The notes under the pieces are model-generated. The model saw only the letters and a program-made list of their open reading frames with translations, was not told the DNA's origin and searched no databases. This document shows positions 1 to 8,152 of a DNA stretch of 64,000 nucleotides, piece by piece; position 1 is the stretch's first letter, and each line of letters opens with the position of its first letter. The DNA is taken from NCBI GenBank assembly GCA_017457225.1, contig JAFTHW010000004.1, forward strand, positions 43,919-107,918, given 5' to 3'. The position numbers and the translations under genes are program-made. This DNA comes from Clostridia bacterium. Its GTDB lineage: Bacteria; Bacillota; Clostridia; Christensenellales; Borkfalkiaceae.

Positions 1-323
1 AACACGGCGAGATCGTACGCGCCGCTCATAAGATACACGGCTTTGACCTCGGGGAAAGCCGCGATCTGTTTCGCGATCCCGTCAAAGCCCTCTTTTTTCT
101 TGGGGGTGACCTTGACTTCGATCAACGCTTCCACGAGCGTGTTTTCCGATTTTTCGCTATTCACGATCGCGGTGTATTTGACGAGGAGTCCGCTCTTTTC
201 CATAGCCAAAATGCAAGTTTTTACTTCCTCTTCGCTGCGGGAGAGCATCGCCGCGATTTTCTTGGGCGCGATGCGCGCGTCATTCGTTAAAATATCGAGA
301 ATGTCTTTTTGCAGAGCTGTCAT
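1..323 (-). CDS. Lrp/AsnC-family transcriptional regulator (3' part outside window)
   Basis: The minus strand from an ATG at 323 reads MTALQKDILDIL followed by a winged helix-turn-helix and then a RAM-type ligand-binding start (VEALIEVKVTPKKKEGF, FPEVKAVYLMSGAYDL). That order and those phrases are typical of Lrp/AsnC feast-or-famine regulators, which bind DNA as oligomers and sense amino acids. AGGAGA lies about 6 nt before the ATG. It follows the small gene 350-604 by 26 bp on the same strand, so the two are probably co-transcribed. The C-terminal part of the RAM domain runs off the window. The family call is firm; the ligand and targets are unknown. Confidence 0.85.
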   Translation of the reverse strand, partial: MTALQKDILDILTNDARIAPKKIAAMLSRSEEEVKTCILAMEKSGLLVKYTAIVNSEKSENTLVEALIEVKVTPKKKEGFDGIAKQIAAFPEVKAVYLMSGAYDLAV

Positions 324-349
324 AATTTTTCTCCTTTTCGTTGATAGCG

Positions 350-604
350 TCAGTATAAATTTTCCAAAAACAAATGATCGTAAGACAACGTTTCTACGAA
401 ATCCCGCGCGATGAACTTCACGTGGTTGAATTTTGCGAAATTGAAAATATGCGTTTTCGTCAATACGGGAGTGGGAATATCCAGCTCCTTGCAGATATCC
501 GTTAAATAGTCGAAAAACCGCGAATACGTCAATTTCTCATTCCGTTCGTAGACGTATTGTTTTTTGATCCGTCCGTCCGTCATTAGTTTTGCCCAAATTC
601 TCAT
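350..604 (-). CDS. small hypothetical protein upstream of the Lrp-like gene
   Basis: This 84-residue protein (MRIWAKLMTDGRIKKQYVYE at the N terminus) has no membrane segment, signal peptide or recognisable domain. It is rich in aromatic and basic residues and reads like a compact soluble protein. It lies 26 bp upstream of the Lrp/AsnC-type gene on the same strand, which suggests one transcript and possibly a joint regulatory role. The function is not recognised. Confidence 0.6.
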   Translation of the reverse strand: MRIWAKLMTDGRIKKQYVYERNEKLTYSRFFDYLTDICKELDIPTPVLTKTHIFNFAKFNHVKFIARDFVETLSYDHLFLENLY

Positions 605-827
605 ATTCCATATTATACACGAAAACGTCGAAAAAGTAAAGTGTTTGAGCGGTTTGGATTTTTATTTTTCCGTTCTATTTCCGCTTAAAAAAGAATAGAT
701 TATGTTGTCCCGTCGAAAAAATCAAAAACGGCGAATCGCGCGGGAGCGGTTTTTTACAAAAAAGGACAAAAACCCCGACGCTCGTCGAAATTCCGACGGC
801 GACAACCTGCTATGATGGAGGAGTACA

Positions 828-1628
828 ATGATCGTATGTTTTCGGGCGAAACGTTTTTTATCGGGAATATCCCTTTGCGCACTGTGTCTTGCCGTGGTGG
901 TAGCGCTTGCCGCTACGATTACCTATTGCGTGCGAAAGCGTTCGGATGATATTACGCAAACAGCAGGGGCAGGTACGGGTTCAAACCGCGCCCTGCCCAT
1001 TTATTCGGTGGAGAGAACGGATAAAAAAATCGCCATCAGTTTCGATTGCGCGTGGGGAGTCGAACACACCGACGCGATTTTGAAAGCGATGGAACAAAAC
1101 GACGTGAAATGCACGTTTTTCGCCGTGCAATTTTGGGTGGAGAAATATCCCGAGTACGTAAAAAAGATTGTGGAAGCAGGACACGAAATGGGTACGCACA
1201 GCCGTACGCATTCGTATATGAGTAAACTCAGCGAAGAACAGATCCGCGACGAGCTGACTACTTCTTCCCAAGCGATTGAGAAAATTACTGGACAAAAAGT
1301 GACTCTGTTCCGTCCGCCTTACGGCGATTACGACGATCTGCTCGTAAATACGACGAGGAGTATGGAACTCTATCCGATTCAATGGGACGTGGATTCCTTG
1401 GATTGGAAAAATTTATCGGCGACGGAGATTGCGCTACGGATTGTCAACGGCGCAAAAGACGGCTCGATCATTCTTTGCCACAACAACGGCTTGCATACTG
1501 CGGAAGCGTTACCGCTCGTGTTCTCGACGTTACAAAACCGCGGTTATACGTTCGTACCCATCAGCGAGCTTATCTATAAGGGCGAATACACGCTCGACGT
1601 CAACGGACGGCAACACGCTTCGGCTTAA
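828..1628 (+). CDS. polysaccharide deacetylase (NodB/PdaB-like), membrane anchored
   Basis: The 266-residue protein has an N-terminal membrane segment (about 12-33) and an extracellular NodB carbohydrate-esterase 4 domain. Visible motifs are FDCAWG (72-77) in the place of the usual catalytic-Asp motif, HSRTH (124-128) as the metal-binding H-x3-H, RPPYG (162-166) and LCHN with a late His (about 218). The FDxAWG form and the single anchor recall PdaB, a sporulation deacetylase; this is inference from motif style. Such enzymes remove N-acetyl groups from peptidoglycan or related glycans. GGAGG precedes the ATG. The segment 966-983 in its 5' part carries a variant of the dispersed GGGCAGGTA motif, and an exact copy lies just after the stop. 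Confidence 0.85.
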   Translation: MIVCFRAKRFLSGISLCALCLAVVVALAATITYCVRKRSDDITQTAGAGTGSNRALPIYSVERTDKKIAISFDCAWGVEHTDAILKAMEQNDVKCTFFAVQFWVEKYPEYVKKIVEAGHEMGTHSRTHSYMSKLSEEQIRDELTTSSQAIEKITGQKVTLFRPPYGDYDDLLVNTTRSMELYPIQWDVDSLDWKNLSATEIALRIVNGAKDGSIILCHNNGLHTAEALPLVFSTLQNRGYTFVPISELIYKGEYTLDVNGRQHASA

Positions 1629-1711
1629 ACGGTTTTCAACGCATACCTGCCCCTGTTCTGTTTCGACTTAAATATTTACAAGACAATAAAAACAATACGT
1701 TAGGAGGTATT

Positions 1712-2419
1712 ATGAATTACGCAACGGAAAAAAACAACAAGGTTTACGTGATGGGCGAGATCGTAAGCGACGCGCGGTTTTCGCACGAGGTATACGGCGA
1801 GGGATTTTACGAATTCTTCGTTCGGGTGATGCGCCTTTCGGGTCAGGCGGATATTCTGCCCGTGACGCTTTCGGAACGGCTCATTCAAGGAGGAATGTTG
1901 GGCAAGGGAAAAAACATCTGCGCGGTGGGACAGTTCCGCAGCTACAACAAGATCGAAAACGGGAAATCCCGATTGATGCTCACGGTGTTCGTGCGCGAGC
2001 TTTTGGAAGAACTCCCGGGGAAAAATCCCAACAGCATTTTGCTTAGCGGGTATATTTGCAAACCGCCCGTCTATCGCACGACTCCCTTTAATCGGGAGAT
2101 TGCGGACGTTTTGGTGGCGGTAAATCGGGCGTACAATAAATCCGATTATATTCCCTGTATTGCGTGGGGACGGAACGCAAGATTCGTGAAAAATCTCGCG
2201 GTTGGGGATCGTATCGCCATTTCGGGTAGGATCCAGAGCCGCGAATACCAGAAAAAACTCACCGAGACGGACGTGCGGACGATGACGGCGTACGAAGTAT
2301 CCGTTTCCAAATTGGCGGCGTTCGACGCAGGCGAGGAGTTCGACATCGATACGGAGTTCGACCTTTATACCCTGCAAAACAAAGCGGACGGCGCGGTGGC
2401 GGCAAACGCGGAATATTAA
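1712..2419 (+). CDS. single-stranded DNA-binding protein-like, two OB-folds
   Basis: The 235-residue protein looks like two consecutive OB-fold units. The second (about 108-210) is SSB-like: SILLSGYICKPPVYR, then YIPCIAWGRNARF, VGDRIAISGRIQSREY and a final beta strand YEVSVSKL. The first half (KVYVMGEIVSDARF, KNICAVGQFRSYNK) has the same beta-rich rhythm in a weaker form. Standard bacterial SSB is about 150-180 residues with one OB-fold and an acidic tip; here there are two folds and the tail lacks the DDDIPF-type tip. It may be a specialised SSB paralogue. AGGAGG sits 6 nt before the ATG. A terminator follows at 2436. Confidence 0.75.
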   Translation: MNYATEKNNKVYVMGEIVSDARFSHEVYGEGFYEFFVRVMRLSGQADILPVTLSERLIQGGMLGKGKNICAVGQFRSYNKIENGKSRLMLTVFVRELLEELPGKNPNSILLSGYICKPPVYRTTPFNREIADVLVAVNRAYNKSDYIPCIAWGRNARFVKNLAVGDRIAISGRIQSREYQKKLTETDVRTMTAYEVSVSKLAAFDAGEEFDIDTEFDLYTLQNKADGAVAANAEY

Positions 2420-2435
2420 AGAAAATTGTAAACGA

Positions 2436-2462
2436 AAAGCTCCCAAAACGGGAGCTTTTTTG
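2436..2462 (+). terminator. intrinsic terminator after the SSB-like gene
   Basis: AAAGCTCCC and GGGAGCTTTTT form a short strong stem followed by a T run, 17 bp after the stop of the SSB-like gene. Confidence 0.85.
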
Positions 2463-2511
2463 TCTATTCTACCACACTAAATAGGACAACCTGCGTCCTA
2501 TTTATGAAATT

Positions 2512-3366
2512 TTAATTTTCTTCTTCGTAATAGTAAGAATAATCTATACCTTTCATAAAGATTTCACGGTCAGCAATCTTATCGGTTAGAGCGTTTTTGA
2601 TAAGCGTTAAAATATTCGTATAATCCACAACGCTTAATTTCATTGCTTCTAAATATTCCGTTTTATCAATCTTGCTCCAATCAACGCATTTAGAAAGATT
2701 TTTCTTAAATATTAAATCCAACCAAATACGAGTAGTTCTACCATTTCCTTCCATAAAAGGATGAGCAACGTTCATTTCAACGTACTTTTTAACGATTCCT
2801 TCAACTGTTGTTTCGGGCATTCTTTCAATGGTAGCAAGCGTTTCATCTAAATATCCAACACTTGCAAATACAAAGCCACCTTTAGAAATGTTCAATTTTC
2901 TAATTTGACCTGCAAAATCATATAAACCACCAAAAAGATAAGCGTGAATTTGTTGTAAGCCGTTTATCGTACCAACTTCAATGTCGTTAATAATTCCGCT
3001 TTCCAATAGTTCATAAGCCTTATTTTTGCTTTGCTCATCAATAGAAGTGCCTTTTGTTTTAATCCATTTTAAGAACAAGTTCGACTTTTTACTTGGAAGA
3101 ATTGCTATAAGCAAATTCAACCCGTCGTCATCTATAACGTCGGTTAAATACTTTTTGCCGTCTTTAGCCGTCAATTTCAGTTGTTTGCAAATTGCAATCA
3201 ACTGCGGATTTCTACGTTTCATAGTTGCCCAATATATTCTTGGCGAAGTACTTAAAGAAAGCGCTTCTATGATATCGACTGCGCATAACCACCAACGGGA
3301 AGTTTCTTCATCCCAAATAGAGCGAACGGGAACGTTATCAAAAAATCTAATAGAAGTTTTAATCAT
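2512..3366 (-). CDS. Fic-domain protein with BRO-like N-terminal domain
   Basis: The 284-residue protein has two parts. The N-terminal 100 residues resemble the BRO/antirepressor fold ([20 protein letters not shown], then AVDIIEALS and ISxxxL-type strands, ending LFLKWIK). The C-terminal part is a Fic domain with the signature HPFMEGNGR at 202-210, the catalytic His and the Mg/ATP loop, preceded by the usual helix [13 protein letters not shown]. Fic enzymes transfer AMP or other nucleotides onto protein hydroxyls, and many act as toxins. No antitoxin gene is adjacent and I see no clear inhibitory (S/T)xxxE(G/N) helix. GAGGAT precedes the ATG. The target is unknown. Confidence 0.85.
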   Translation of the reverse strand: MIKTSIRFFDNVPVRSIWDEETSRWWLCAVDIIEALSLSTSPRIYWATMKRRNPQLIAICKQLKLTAKDGKKYLTDVIDDDGLNLLIAILPSKKSNLFLKWIKTKGTSIDEQSKNKAYELLESGIINDIEVGTINGLQQIHAYLFGGLYDFAGQIRKLNISKGGFVFASVGYLDETLATIERMPETTVEGIVKKYVEMNVAHPFMEGNGRTTRIWLDLIFKKNLSKCVDWSKIDKTEYLEAMKLSVVDYTNILTLIKNALTDKIADREIFMKGIDYSYYYEEEN

Positions 3367-3507
3367 TTTTATCCTCGCTCACGATTTCTAATATATCGTC
3401 TTTATTTCCTAAAAGGTCGTTTATAAATCATTTTAACGATTATACCACAACAAAATAATTTTATCAAGATATTCTCCAATATTTAGATGAAAATGTTTTT
3501 ATAAATG

Positions 3508-3545
3508 AAAAAAGAACTTGGATTTTTACGTCTAAGTTCTTTTTG
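3508..3545. terminator. bidirectional terminator between the Fic gene and the SAP/Rho_N-like gene
   Basis: AAAGAACTTGGA and TCTAAGTTCTTT form a stem with A and T runs on both sides. It can end the leftward transcript of the gene at 3559-3933 before the Fic gene. Confidence 0.75.
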
Positions 3546-3558
3546 TGAATAGCAAATT

Positions 3559-3933
3559 TTATTTGACGGAACGATATAACGACAATAAAAGAAGTTTCAA
3601 ATCCTTTAAAACGAGGTCGATTTTTTCTTCTATTTTTTCTAAACGTTGTTTTTCGAGTTTGCGTTCGCGTTCCTGCTCTTCGGTTTTTTGTTTTTCTTGT
3701 TCTAAGAGTAGTCGTTTTTCCAACGCTTCCTCTGAAAGATTTTCAATGGAAGCTTTTTTCGGTCTGCCGCGGTTGGTAAAAAACGGTTCGACTGCGCCCT
3801 CTTGCACTTTGATAATTTCTTGAATCAATTCGGCTTTTTTCAATTTCGTAGGAACTCGTACGCCGATCAACTGTCCGATCGTACGCAAAGAATAAATGGG
3901 CAAATCGTTTAGGAATTCAATCGTGTAAGTCAT
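3559..3933 (-). CDS. small SAP/Rho_N-like protein with AT-hook-like motif and charged coiled coil (locus A)
   Basis: The 124-residue protein starts with a helix-extended-loop-helix pattern (LPIYSLRTIGQLIGVRVPT, then LKKAELIQEII) typical of SAP/HeH/Rho_N modules, which bind nucleic acid. A GRPKK AT-hook-like patch follows near residue 58, then a Glu/Gln/Lys/Arg-rich coiled coil (about 70-110) and a Leu-rich end. The start is set by AAGGAAG 7 nt before the ATG. Upstream on the same strand are a terminator and a structured RNA (3960-4159). A relative with the same N-terminal signature lies behind a similar RNA at 35019. The domain reading is inference; the exact function is not recognised. Confidence 0.65.
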   Translation of the reverse strand: MTYTIEFLNDLPIYSLRTIGQLIGVRVPTKLKKAELIQEIIKVQEGAVEPFFTNRGRPKKASIENLSEEALEKRLLLEQEKQKTEEQERERKLEKQRLEKIEEKIDLVLKDLKLLLLSLYRSVK

Positions 3934-3959
3934 ATTTTTCTTCCTTTGTGTAGATTTTA

Positions 3960-4159
3960 TAAAAAGAGTGCGTCAACCGAAGCCGACGCACCGAAAAACG
4001 CCAAACTCCGATTGTTACCACACAAAACCCGATAGAATTTTACATACTCTAAAGCCGGTGGAATTCGCGCTTTTGCCTATTCTATAGGCTTTAAAGTATG
4101 AGATAAAAAAGGGAAAAATATTCCCTGCAAAGTTCTATCGATATTTTGTTTTGTGTGGT
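3960..4159 (-). ncRNA. structured leader RNA A with terminator
   Basis: Read on the minus strand, the RNA should start at about 4159 on the 5' arm of a 12-bp closing stem (ACCACACAAAAC with GTTTTGTGTGGT, 4148-4159 with 4017-4028). Inside are CGATAGAA/TTCTATCG, a small U-loop hairpin GGGAATATTTTTCCC, a 14-bp stem (CATACTTTAAAGCC with GGCTTTAGAGTATG) and an internal strand containing GCGCG. A terminator follows (GTGCGTC/GACGCAC plus TCTTTTT, 3959-3991), 26 bp before the gene at 3933. The plan suggests a riboswitch-like or protein-controlled attenuator, or a stable small RNA. It matches no Rfam class I can recall. The same layout recurs at 34735-34914. Confidence 0.7.
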
Positions 4160-4165
4160 TGTTTC

Positions 4166-4194
4166 AGTATAACACAAAAACGGGAAATTATCAA
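4166..4194 (-). promoter_or_regulatory. sigma-A promoter of structured RNA A
   Basis: On the minus strand TTGATA (4189-4194) and TATACT (4166-4171) are 17 bp apart. The expected start, 6-7 nt downstream, is the first base of the RNA closing stem. Confidence 0.8.
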
Positions 4195-4266
4195 CTGTTT
4201 TTTATAAAATAATGAAAAGATAAAAAATACTCACAAAAAATAATCGGGGATTTTTCCGATTCCCCA

Positions 4267-4455
4267 TTGACAATGCGATAAAACTGTGATATAATATCAA
4301 AGATAGAAAAAAGCACGGTAAAATTTCCGTAAAGACGCCTCGGCAAGCACGACCTCGAAGCAAGGAACGACGTTCCCCATAGCGTAGATAAGGGGAGATT
4401 GCGGAGGTATTTTTTTCGGATTTTTATAAAAATTTATTTTTACAGGAGTTTTTTT
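4267..4455 (+). promoter_or_regulatory. promoter and structured leader of the NCS2 permease gene
   Basis: TTGACA (4267-4272) and TATAAT (4290-4295) are 17 bp apart. The 150-nt leader contains ACGGTAAAATTTCCGT (near-palindrome), GGAAC-GAC-GTTCC (4364-4376) and a CCCC/GGGG pairing around 4375-4395. No reading frame of note lies in it. It does not match the purine riboswitch core or a PyrR site as I remember them, so the regulatory type is open. Confidence 0.55.
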
Positions 4456-5871
4456 ATGGAAAACACAACCGCAAAAAACGATCTTGTGTTGGACGTGCAC
4501 GAAGTACCTGCGAAAAAATCGCAGTGGGCGCTTCTGTCTATTCAACACATCCTGGCAATGTTCGTGGCTTGTATTACCGTACCCCTCATCATCGGTACGT
4601 CGATCCCCGCAACGATCATTTCCGCAGGCGTAGGTACGCTTATCTACATTCTGCTCACGAAACAGAAATCCCCCGTTGTATTGTCGAGCTCGTTCGCCTA
4701 TCTTTCGGCGATGGCGATCGTATTCAATCTCGGCGGCGGAAACAACTATCTCGCTCTTGCGATCGGTATGACGCTCGTTGGGCTCGTTTACGTAGCCGTA
4801 GCGCTCGTCGTTAAGAAAGTCGGTACGGGTTGGCTGTTTAAATTGTTGCCTACGATCGTAGTGGGTCCCGTTATTATGGTTATCGGTCTTGGTCTTTCCG
4901 GATCGGCGATCAACAACCTTACGGGCGCTGCTGTCGGTACGTATAACCTTTTGTATATCCTTTGCGGTGTAGTCGCGTTGTTTGTTACCGCGATCGCAGC
5001 GTACTACGGCAAGAAGACGATCTCCTTGATTCCGTTCGTAATCGGTATGGGTGCAGGCTATTTGTTGGCGCTGATCATCACGCTGATTGGGTACTACGCT
5101 TGCGATTGGGAATACGCGCAGATCATCAACTTCGCGCCCATCGTAGAGAACTTCAAAGATATAAAGGTTTCTAGCTTCATCGGTTACGATTGCTTCGGTT
5201 TCCTCGATTGGGGCGCAAATGCAAAGACTTGGGAATGGAGTCATCTTTTGACAATCGTTCTTGCCGTTGTTCCCGTATCGTTCGTTACGATCTGCGAACA
5301 CATCGGCGACCACCTCAACCTCGGCGGCGTTATCCATAAAGACCTTTTGAAAGATCCCGGACTTGACCGTACGCTTATGGGCGACGGTATCGCTACGGCG
5401 GTTTCGGGCTGGCTCTGCGGTTGCGCGAACACGACCTACGGCGAAAACGTAGCGGTTGTCGGCGTTACCAAAGTTGCTTCCGTAAAAGTTATTACGACGG
5501 CTTGTATCGCAACCATCGCGCTCGGCTTGTTCACGCCGCTTATGGTTGTCGTACAGACGATCCCCGCTTGCGTAACGGGCGGCGTATCCCTTGCTTTGTA
5601 CGGCTTCATCGCTTCTTCGGGCGTTAAGATGCTCATCAATGAAAAGGTGGACTTCTCGGAGAGCCGTAACATCTTCATCGCAGCTTCGATCCTCGTTGCA
5701 GGTATCGGCGGGCTTACCATTCAATTCAAGGTTGCAGGCGAAATGGTTACCATCACGTCTACGGCAATCGCGATGATCCTCGGTATCGTACTCAACGTAG
5801 TTTTGAAAGAAAAGAAAGCAGAAGCTACGGAAGAAGTAGTCGCAGAAGAAACGGCGGCGGAAATCGAGTAA
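4456..5871 (+). CDS. NCS2-family uracil/xanthine permease
   Basis: The 471-residue membrane protein has about 12-14 hydrophobic segments and opens with QHILAMFVACITVPLIIG, the NCS2 (nucleobase:cation symporter 2) first helix. Later phrases such as FVTICEHIGDH, GLDRTLMGDGIATAVSG and NTTYGENVAVVGVTKVAS carry the conserved Glu/His and NxTxxxEN-type substrate-site residues. The family imports uracil, xanthine or uric acid with protons; the exact base cannot be told. The C-terminal tail is Glu-rich. The ATG at 4456 is chosen for the GGAG 8 nt upstream. A structured leader precedes it and a terminator (5905-5933) follows. Confidence 0.9.
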   Translation: MENTTAKNDLVLDVHEVPAKKSQWALLSIQHILAMFVACITVPLIIGTSIPATIISAGVGTLIYILLTKQKSPVVLSSSFAYLSAMAIVFNLGGGNNYLALAIGMTLVGLVYVAVALVVKKVGTGWLFKLLPTIVVGPVIMVIGLGLSGSAINNLTGAAVGTYNLLYILCGVVALFVTAIAAYYGKKTISLIPFVIGMGAGYLLALIITLIGYYACDWEYAQIINFAPIVENFKDIKVSSFIGYDCFGFLDWGANAKTWEWSHLLTIVLAVVPVSFVTICEHIGDHLNLGGVIHKDLLKDPGLDRTLMGDGIATAVSGWLCGCANTTYGENVAVVGVTKVASVKVITTACIATIALGLFTPLMVVVQTIPACVTGGVSLALYGFIASSGVKMLINEKVDFSESRNIFIAASILVAGIGGLTIQFKVAGEMVTITSTAIAMILGIVLNVVLKEKKAEATEEVVAEETAAEIE

Positions 5872-5904
5872 CGATTCCATAAAAACAATCGAAAACGTTT
5901 TTGG

Positions 5905-5933
5905 GAAGAGTGGTTTTTCCACTCTTCTTTTTT
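5905..5933 (+). terminator. intrinsic terminator after the NCS2 gene
   Basis: GAAGAGTGG and CCACTCTTC form a stem with a T5 loop, followed by TTTTTT. Confidence 0.85.
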
Positions 5934-6006
5934 GTTTTCCGTTCTACTTGGCGAAAGGTTTGCATAGAATAAAACAGAGATAAAAAGCAAAGGGAAGGAG
6001 AACGAT

Positions 6007-6960
6007 ATGAACGAAGAAATCGAATACGCGGAAATGCTGGAAATACCCGTTTCTACCGTCAACGTAGTCAAAAATACGCCCCGTGGGCGCAAGCGCAAAC
6101 TTGGCGCAGCGTCGAGCGCGGAAACCGTTTTTTCCGGCTCGGATATTAAGGAGTCCGTCATCGCGCAGATTAACGGAAAGATCGACGGCTCGGAAAGCCC
6201 GAGCGCACAGATCCGCGCGGACGCCGAGCTGTTTGCCGAGGGCGCGAACAGTCAAGGAGAAGTCCTCTTTGACGTTCCCGACCGCATCGACACCATTCGG
6301 CTGTATTCCACGGAGAATGATAAACATAAATTCTGGGGGAATGAAGACGGAGAAACGCAGGAGGTTGGCGTGGACTTAGAATATGAAAATGAGGCGGGCA
6401 GGTACGGGTTGAAAGACGAAACCAACGTTTCCAAAGGGATCCGTATCGCCTTGGGCGCGGAATTTGCTTTGGCGTGCGCTTTGTGCGGCGCGATCTTTTT
6501 GACGAACGTGTTCGTGCCGGGGAGCGCGATCAATACGTTTTTCCGGTCGTTGACGGCGACGAAAGAGAGTAACGCGGACGCTCGTCCCTACACCGAGTTT
6601 ACGCTAGATAGCGTGGTTGGGGATTTTTCGGACGCGGAACTCAACCTCTCGCCGACGGGAATTTTGTCCTTTACCGACGAGGGGTGTGTGTACCCTGCCG
6701 CGAACGGTACGGTCAGCGAAGTGCGCGCCGTCGGGGATTTCTATAGTGTGAAGATTTCGTATTCCGACTCCTTTACGAGCGTGATCGACGGATTGAGCCA
6801 CGTGTACTACGCGGTGGGCGAGAGTGTAAAAGCCAACGTTCCCGTCGGATATTCGAGCGGAGAGAACGAAGTGCAGATGACAATGTATTCTTACGGGGAG
6901 CTTTTGAACTGTTTCGAGCTTACGGAAGAGAATTGTCTTGCTTGGGTGACGCAGGAATAA
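6007..6960 (+). CDS. spoIVFA: SpoIVFA-like protein (degenerate LytM/M23 domain)
   Basis: The 317-residue protein has a long charged cytoplasmic N-terminal region, one membrane segment at about 155-178 (FALACALCGAIFLTNVFV) and a C-terminal beta-rich domain like the M23/LytM fold (GTVSEVRAVGDFYSVKISYS, YYAVGESVKANVPVGYS). The zinc ligands of an active peptidase are not apparent. In Bacillus, SpoIVFA holds SpoIVFB inactive in the outer forespore membrane until engulfment is done. The partner SpoIVFB-like gene follows 12 bp later, which is the strongest support. The long N-terminal part is longer than in B. subtilis. Confidence 0.7.
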   Translation: MNEEIEYAEMLEIPVSTVNVVKNTPRGRKRKLGAASSAETVFSGSDIKESVIAQINGKIDGSESPSAQIRADAELFAEGANSQGEVLFDVPDRIDTIRLYSTENDKHKFWGNEDGETQEVGVDLEYENEAGRYGLKDETNVSKGIRIALGAEFALACALCGAIFLTNVFVPGSAINTFFRSLTATKESNADARPYTEFTLDSVVGDFSDAELNLSPTGILSFTDEGCVYPAANGTVSEVRAVGDFYSVKISYSDSFTSVIDGLSHVYYAVGESVKANVPVGYSSGENEVQMTMYSYGELLNCFELTEENCLAWVTQE

Positions 6961-6972
6961 AGGAGGCGCAGG

Positions 6973-7989
6973 TTGGCTCTTCACAAGCGCAAAACAAAAC
7001 GGGACGGGCGGCAAGGGAATTGCCGCCCGTCCGACTCTTCCTCCCGCCCTACTCGGCAAAAAAGCAAGGGCGCGTTCCGCGTGCATCCCCTCTTTCTCGC
7101 TGTGGGCGTTTGGTATTGTTTCAAAGGCGAACTTATGCTATTTTTGCTCAGTTGTCTTGTGGCGGTACAGCACGAGTGCGCGCACGCGTTCGCCGCGGCG
7201 CGGCTTGGGTATCGACTCAACAAAATCGTATTGATGCCGTTTGGCGCGGTCATTGACGGGGACCTCAAAAACATTACCCTAAAAGACGAGATTTACGTGG
7301 CGTTTTACGGCCCGTTTATCAATCTTGCAACGGCAATGTTTTTCGTTGCGGTTTGGTGGTTAGAGCCTACCGTGTACGCGTTCACGGATACCGCGTGCTT
7401 TTCTTCTCTTGCGATCGCGCTCGTCAATCTACTGCCTGCGTATCCTTTGGACGGCGGGCGGATTTTGCGGTGCGTACTAACGAAAGCGTTTTTGAAACGG
7501 AGCGTTCATCGCGCAAGGGCCGAGCGGACTTCCGAGCGGATTTGCCGCGGTGTGACGCTCCTGCTCGCGGCGGTTGCGCTCGGCGTATTCGTATTCCAAT
7601 GGATGGATTCTTCGCCAAATTTTTCGTTGTTGGCATTCGGGTTATTCTTGGCGGTTGGAGGGATAGGCAATCGAGAAAAAACCAATTACTGCCGCATTGA
7701 TTTTTCCAATCGGGAAGCGTTGTCAAGGGGAATGGAGATCCGCTTTTTCGCAATGCTCGATTCCCGTCCGATCAAGGATTGTTTTCGCTTGTTCTCGCCC
7801 GGAGAATACGTCGTCGTGGACGTTTACGACGAGCGGGAAAACCGTATCGGCAGTCTTTCGCAAAACGAGATTTCCCAGCTGTTTTTGTCCGCTCCCTCAC
7901 CCTATACGACTCTGCGGGAGCTGATGACTCCGATAGAGGAACAAGACTCGCTTTTTACGAACAATGCAACAAAAAACGTTAAAAAATGA
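6973..7989 (+). CDS. spoIVFB: SpoIVFB-like site-2 protease (M50)
   Basis: The 338-residue membrane metalloprotease has the zinc motif HECAH (HExxH form, about residues 66-70) in a hydrophobic helix and the second motif NLLPAYPLDGGRIL with the third zinc ligand Asp. In sporulation SpoIVFB cuts pro-sigma-K inside the mother cell membrane. The start is taken as TTG at 6973, 5 nt after AGGAGGCGCAGG; the first 35 residues are basic and unlike the family, so an internal start at 7135 (MLFLLSCLVAVQHE) is possible. The C-terminal domain (about 230-330) is CBS-like in position but not confidently recognised. It is paired with the SpoIVFA-like gene. Confidence 0.85.
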   Translation: MALHKRKTKRDGRQGNCRPSDSSSRPTRQKSKGAFRVHPLFLAVGVWYCFKGELMLFLLSCLVAVQHECAHAFAAARLGYRLNKIVLMPFGAVIDGDLKNITLKDEIYVAFYGPFINLATAMFFVAVWWLEPTVYAFTDTACFSSLAIALVNLLPAYPLDGGRILRCVLTKAFLKRSVHRARAERTSERICRGVTLLLAAVALGVFVFQWMDSSPNFSLLAFGLFLAVGGIGNREKTNYCRIDFSNREALSRGMEIRFFAMLDSRPIKDCFRLFSPGEYVVVDVYDERENRIGSLSQNEISQLFLSAPSPYTTLRELMTPIEEQDSLFTNNATKNVKK

Positions 7990-8040
7990 CAAAAAGCCGC
8001 TAAAAAAGGTATAAAATTGATAAAAAAAGGATAAAACTCC

Positions 8041-8069
8041 TTGCCAAAAGCAAAACGGAGTGTTATACT
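8041..8069 (+). promoter_or_regulatory. promoter of the RNase G gene
   Basis: TTGCCA near 8041 and TATACT near 8064 are about 17 bp apart, some 85 bp upstream of the RNase G start. Confidence 0.6.
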
Positions 8070-8152
8070 AATAAGGTATGCGCTTAAGATTGAGCGCTTA
8101 GGCGGAGAGAGCCCGCATTCCGCAAAATAGAAGGAAGGGCGAAGAATAACGC

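Noticed and set aside
4297-5922. 541-codon open frame on the minus strand
   Set aside because: It is antisense to the NCS2 permease gene; the product is low-complexity and charged, with no ribosome site, and arises from the codon pattern of the real gene.
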